Shown here piece after piece: positions 62,933 to 64,000 of a stretch of 64,000 bases of DNA. The notes beneath the pieces were generated by a model. That model had not been told where the DNA came from. It saw nothing but the letters and a program-made list of their open reading frames with translations, and made no database searches. Source of the DNA: Hymenobacter rubidus (lineage in GTDB: Bacteria > Bacteroidota > Bacteroidia > Cytophagales > Hymenobacteraceae); contig NZ_JAERQF010000023.1 of NCBI RefSeq assembly GCF_016734815.1, positions 1-64,000 on the forward strand, in the 5' to 3' direction. Numbering within the stretch: the stretch's first letter is position 1; each line of letters starts with the position of its first letter. The position numbers and the translations under genes were made by a program.

Positions 62933-64000
62933 TTCCCGTTATCATACTTAGCTGCCTGCTGCCGGTAATATTCCTGTAGCACGAAAAATGCTTTCTTCTT
63001 CACACCTGTGCTCGAAATCAAGCCTTTGCGGTTGAAACCGTTCTGGTACACCGGGTGCTGGCGGCGGGTGGCGCGGAAGTCGGCCAGAATCCAGGGCGTC
63101 ATGCCGCGCAGGCCCTTGATGGTGCTCAGCATCTTGAGCTGGTTTTGGTACAGTGCTTCCTGGTATTCTTCGCTCCAGCGGGTGTCGGCGTCGCCGTGGT
63201 AGCCGCCCAGCGCGTCGCCGCCAAACTCGCTGATGGTGACGGGCTTGTTGTACTTGATGTCGAAGGTGTACTTGGTGATTTCGCTGGGCTTGCCGCCCCA
63301 GTACCAGCCAGCGTACTCGTTGAAGCTGGTCAGGTCCAGCGACTCGCCCAGCGGGTCGTCCACGTGAATCACGTTGTCCGGGGTGCGGTGCAGCTCCAGG
63401 GCGGCCGAAATCAGGCGGGTATCGTCGAGGCTGCGGGCTTTTTGGGCCAGGCTGCTCATGAACTTCAGGCGCGGGTCGCTCAGCGGGGTTTCGTTGCCGA
63501 TGCTCCACACCACGATGCTGGCCCGGTTTTTTCCCATCGAAATCAGGTCCGAGAGCTGGGTTTCGGCGTTTTGGTAGGTGGGCTGGTTTTGCCAGGCAAT
63601 GGTCCAGTACACCGGCACTTCGGCCCACACGAGCAGGCCCATTTCGTCGGCCAGCTTCAGCATGGTTTCGTTGTGCGGGTAGTGAGCCAGGCGCACGTAG
63701 TTGCAGCCCAGCTCTTTGGCCCAGGTGAGCAGCATGCGCAGGTCGCCCTCGCCGCGCGCCCGGCCGGGGATGAGCGGGTTTTCATCGTGAATGGAAATGC
63801 CGCGCATGAATGTGGATTTGCCGTTTAGCAGAATGTCCTGCCCGCGCGTCTCGATGGTGCGGAAGCCGATGCGGTCCTGCACTGTCTCGCCGCCATTCGT
63901 GAGCGTCACGGCATAGAGCTTGGGGCTCAGCGGCGACCACAGCTGCAGCTTTTTGGCGGGGATGCTGAAGGTGGCGCGGCCCTCGGCGTCGGTTTTCAGG
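62929..64000 (-). CDS. glycoside hydrolase family 2 enzyme (partial, runs off the right edge)
   Basis: The last about 356 residues of a GH2 enzyme; the 5' end lies outside the window, and the frame stays open to base 64000. The visible part starts in the immunoglobulin-like domain (LWSPLSPKLYAVTL, GFRTIETRGQDILLNGK) and covers the TIM-barrel: RGISIHDENP, HYPHNE, VWSIGNETP with the Asn-Glu acid/base, and TISEFGGDALGG with the nucleophile Glu. Beta-glucuronidase or beta-galactosidase activity is likely. The stop codon overlaps the start of the next gene, so the two are translationally coupled. Confidence 0.92.
   Translation of the reverse strand, partial: LKTDAEGRATFSIPAKKLQLWSPLSPKLYAVTLTNGGETVQDRIGFRTIETRGQDILLNGKSTFMRGISIHDENPLIPGRARGEGDLRMLLTWAKELGCNYVRLAHYPHNETMLKLADEMGLLVWAEVPVYWTIAWQNQPTYQNAETQLSDLISMGKNRASIVVWSIGNETPLSDPRLKFMSSLAQKARSLDDTRLISAALELHRTPDNVIHVDDPLGESLDLTSFNEYAGWYWGGKPSEITKYTFDIKYNKPVTISEFGGDALGGYHGDADTRWSEEYQEALYQNQLKMLSTIKGLRGMTPWILADFRATRRQHPVYQNGFNRKGLISSTGVKKKAFFVLQEYYRQQAAKYDNGK

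Overview
The window looks like chromosomal DNA of a high-GC Bacteroidota, most likely Hymenobacter or a close relative in the Cytophagales. Support: two secreted proteins end in type IX secretion (T9SS) sorting domains, there are two TonB-dependent receptors and several CarboxypepD_reg-like domains, promoters fit the Bacteroidota TAnnTTTG -7 box, and Shine-Dalgarno sites are weak. The genus is inferred from gene content and repeat style, not from a marker gene. I found no rRNA, tRNA, CRISPR array, transposase or phage gene.

Layout. 0.2-7 kb: an SDR, rpiA and a DMT exporter on the + strand face the oxidative pentose phosphate genes gnd-zwf-pgl on the - strand. 7-9.5 kb: AraC regulator, Tat-type cupin protein, VanX-like dipeptidase. 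9.5-10.2 kb: a lower-GC pair of small overlapping genes, possibly toxin-antitoxin. 10.2-13.3 kb: nuoM-nuoN; their partners nuoK-nuoL lie 25 kb away at 38.4-40.9 kb on the other strand. 13.4-26.7 kb: class C serine hydrolases, a VOC protein, a GluQ-RS-like synthetase, endonuclease V, twin DUF1990 genes, a zinc alcohol dehydrogenase, a delta-60 repeat T9SS protein, a PolB-type exonuclease and a membrane-anchored AraC regulator. 27-34.5 kb: a TonB-type outer-membrane protein, then an ABC ATPase with a permease/M1-aminopeptidase fusion. 34.5-38.2 kb: two small exported CarboxypepD_reg proteins, sdpR-sdpI, and a sigma factor with a small membrane protein. 41-46.9 kb: OmpA/TSP3 protein, a ModE-like regulator overlapping a TonB receptor gene, and DUF72. 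46.9-54.2 kb: truncated acyltransferase, NUDIX, an unknown protein, a PQQ-type dehydrogenase lipoprotein, prolyl oligopeptidase, SelO. 54.5-64 kb: a - strand carbohydrate locus (GH2, agarase-like GH, SGNH esterase, GH3, mannonate oxidoreductase, UxuA, pirin) fitting breakdown of a uronate-containing polysaccharide and its entry into the hexuronate pathway.

The most striking feature is a dense population of non-coding palindromic elements. Seventeen copies of one roughly 85-130 bp family (including one host copy of 190 bp with a second copy inside it) sit between genes, often inside operons. One is a chimera with a second family. A copy of the second family is inserted in frame (exactly 99 bp) into the signal-peptide region of a glycoside hydrolase gene. 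Together these point to an actively spreading MITE/REP-like system with no mobilising enzyme in this window.
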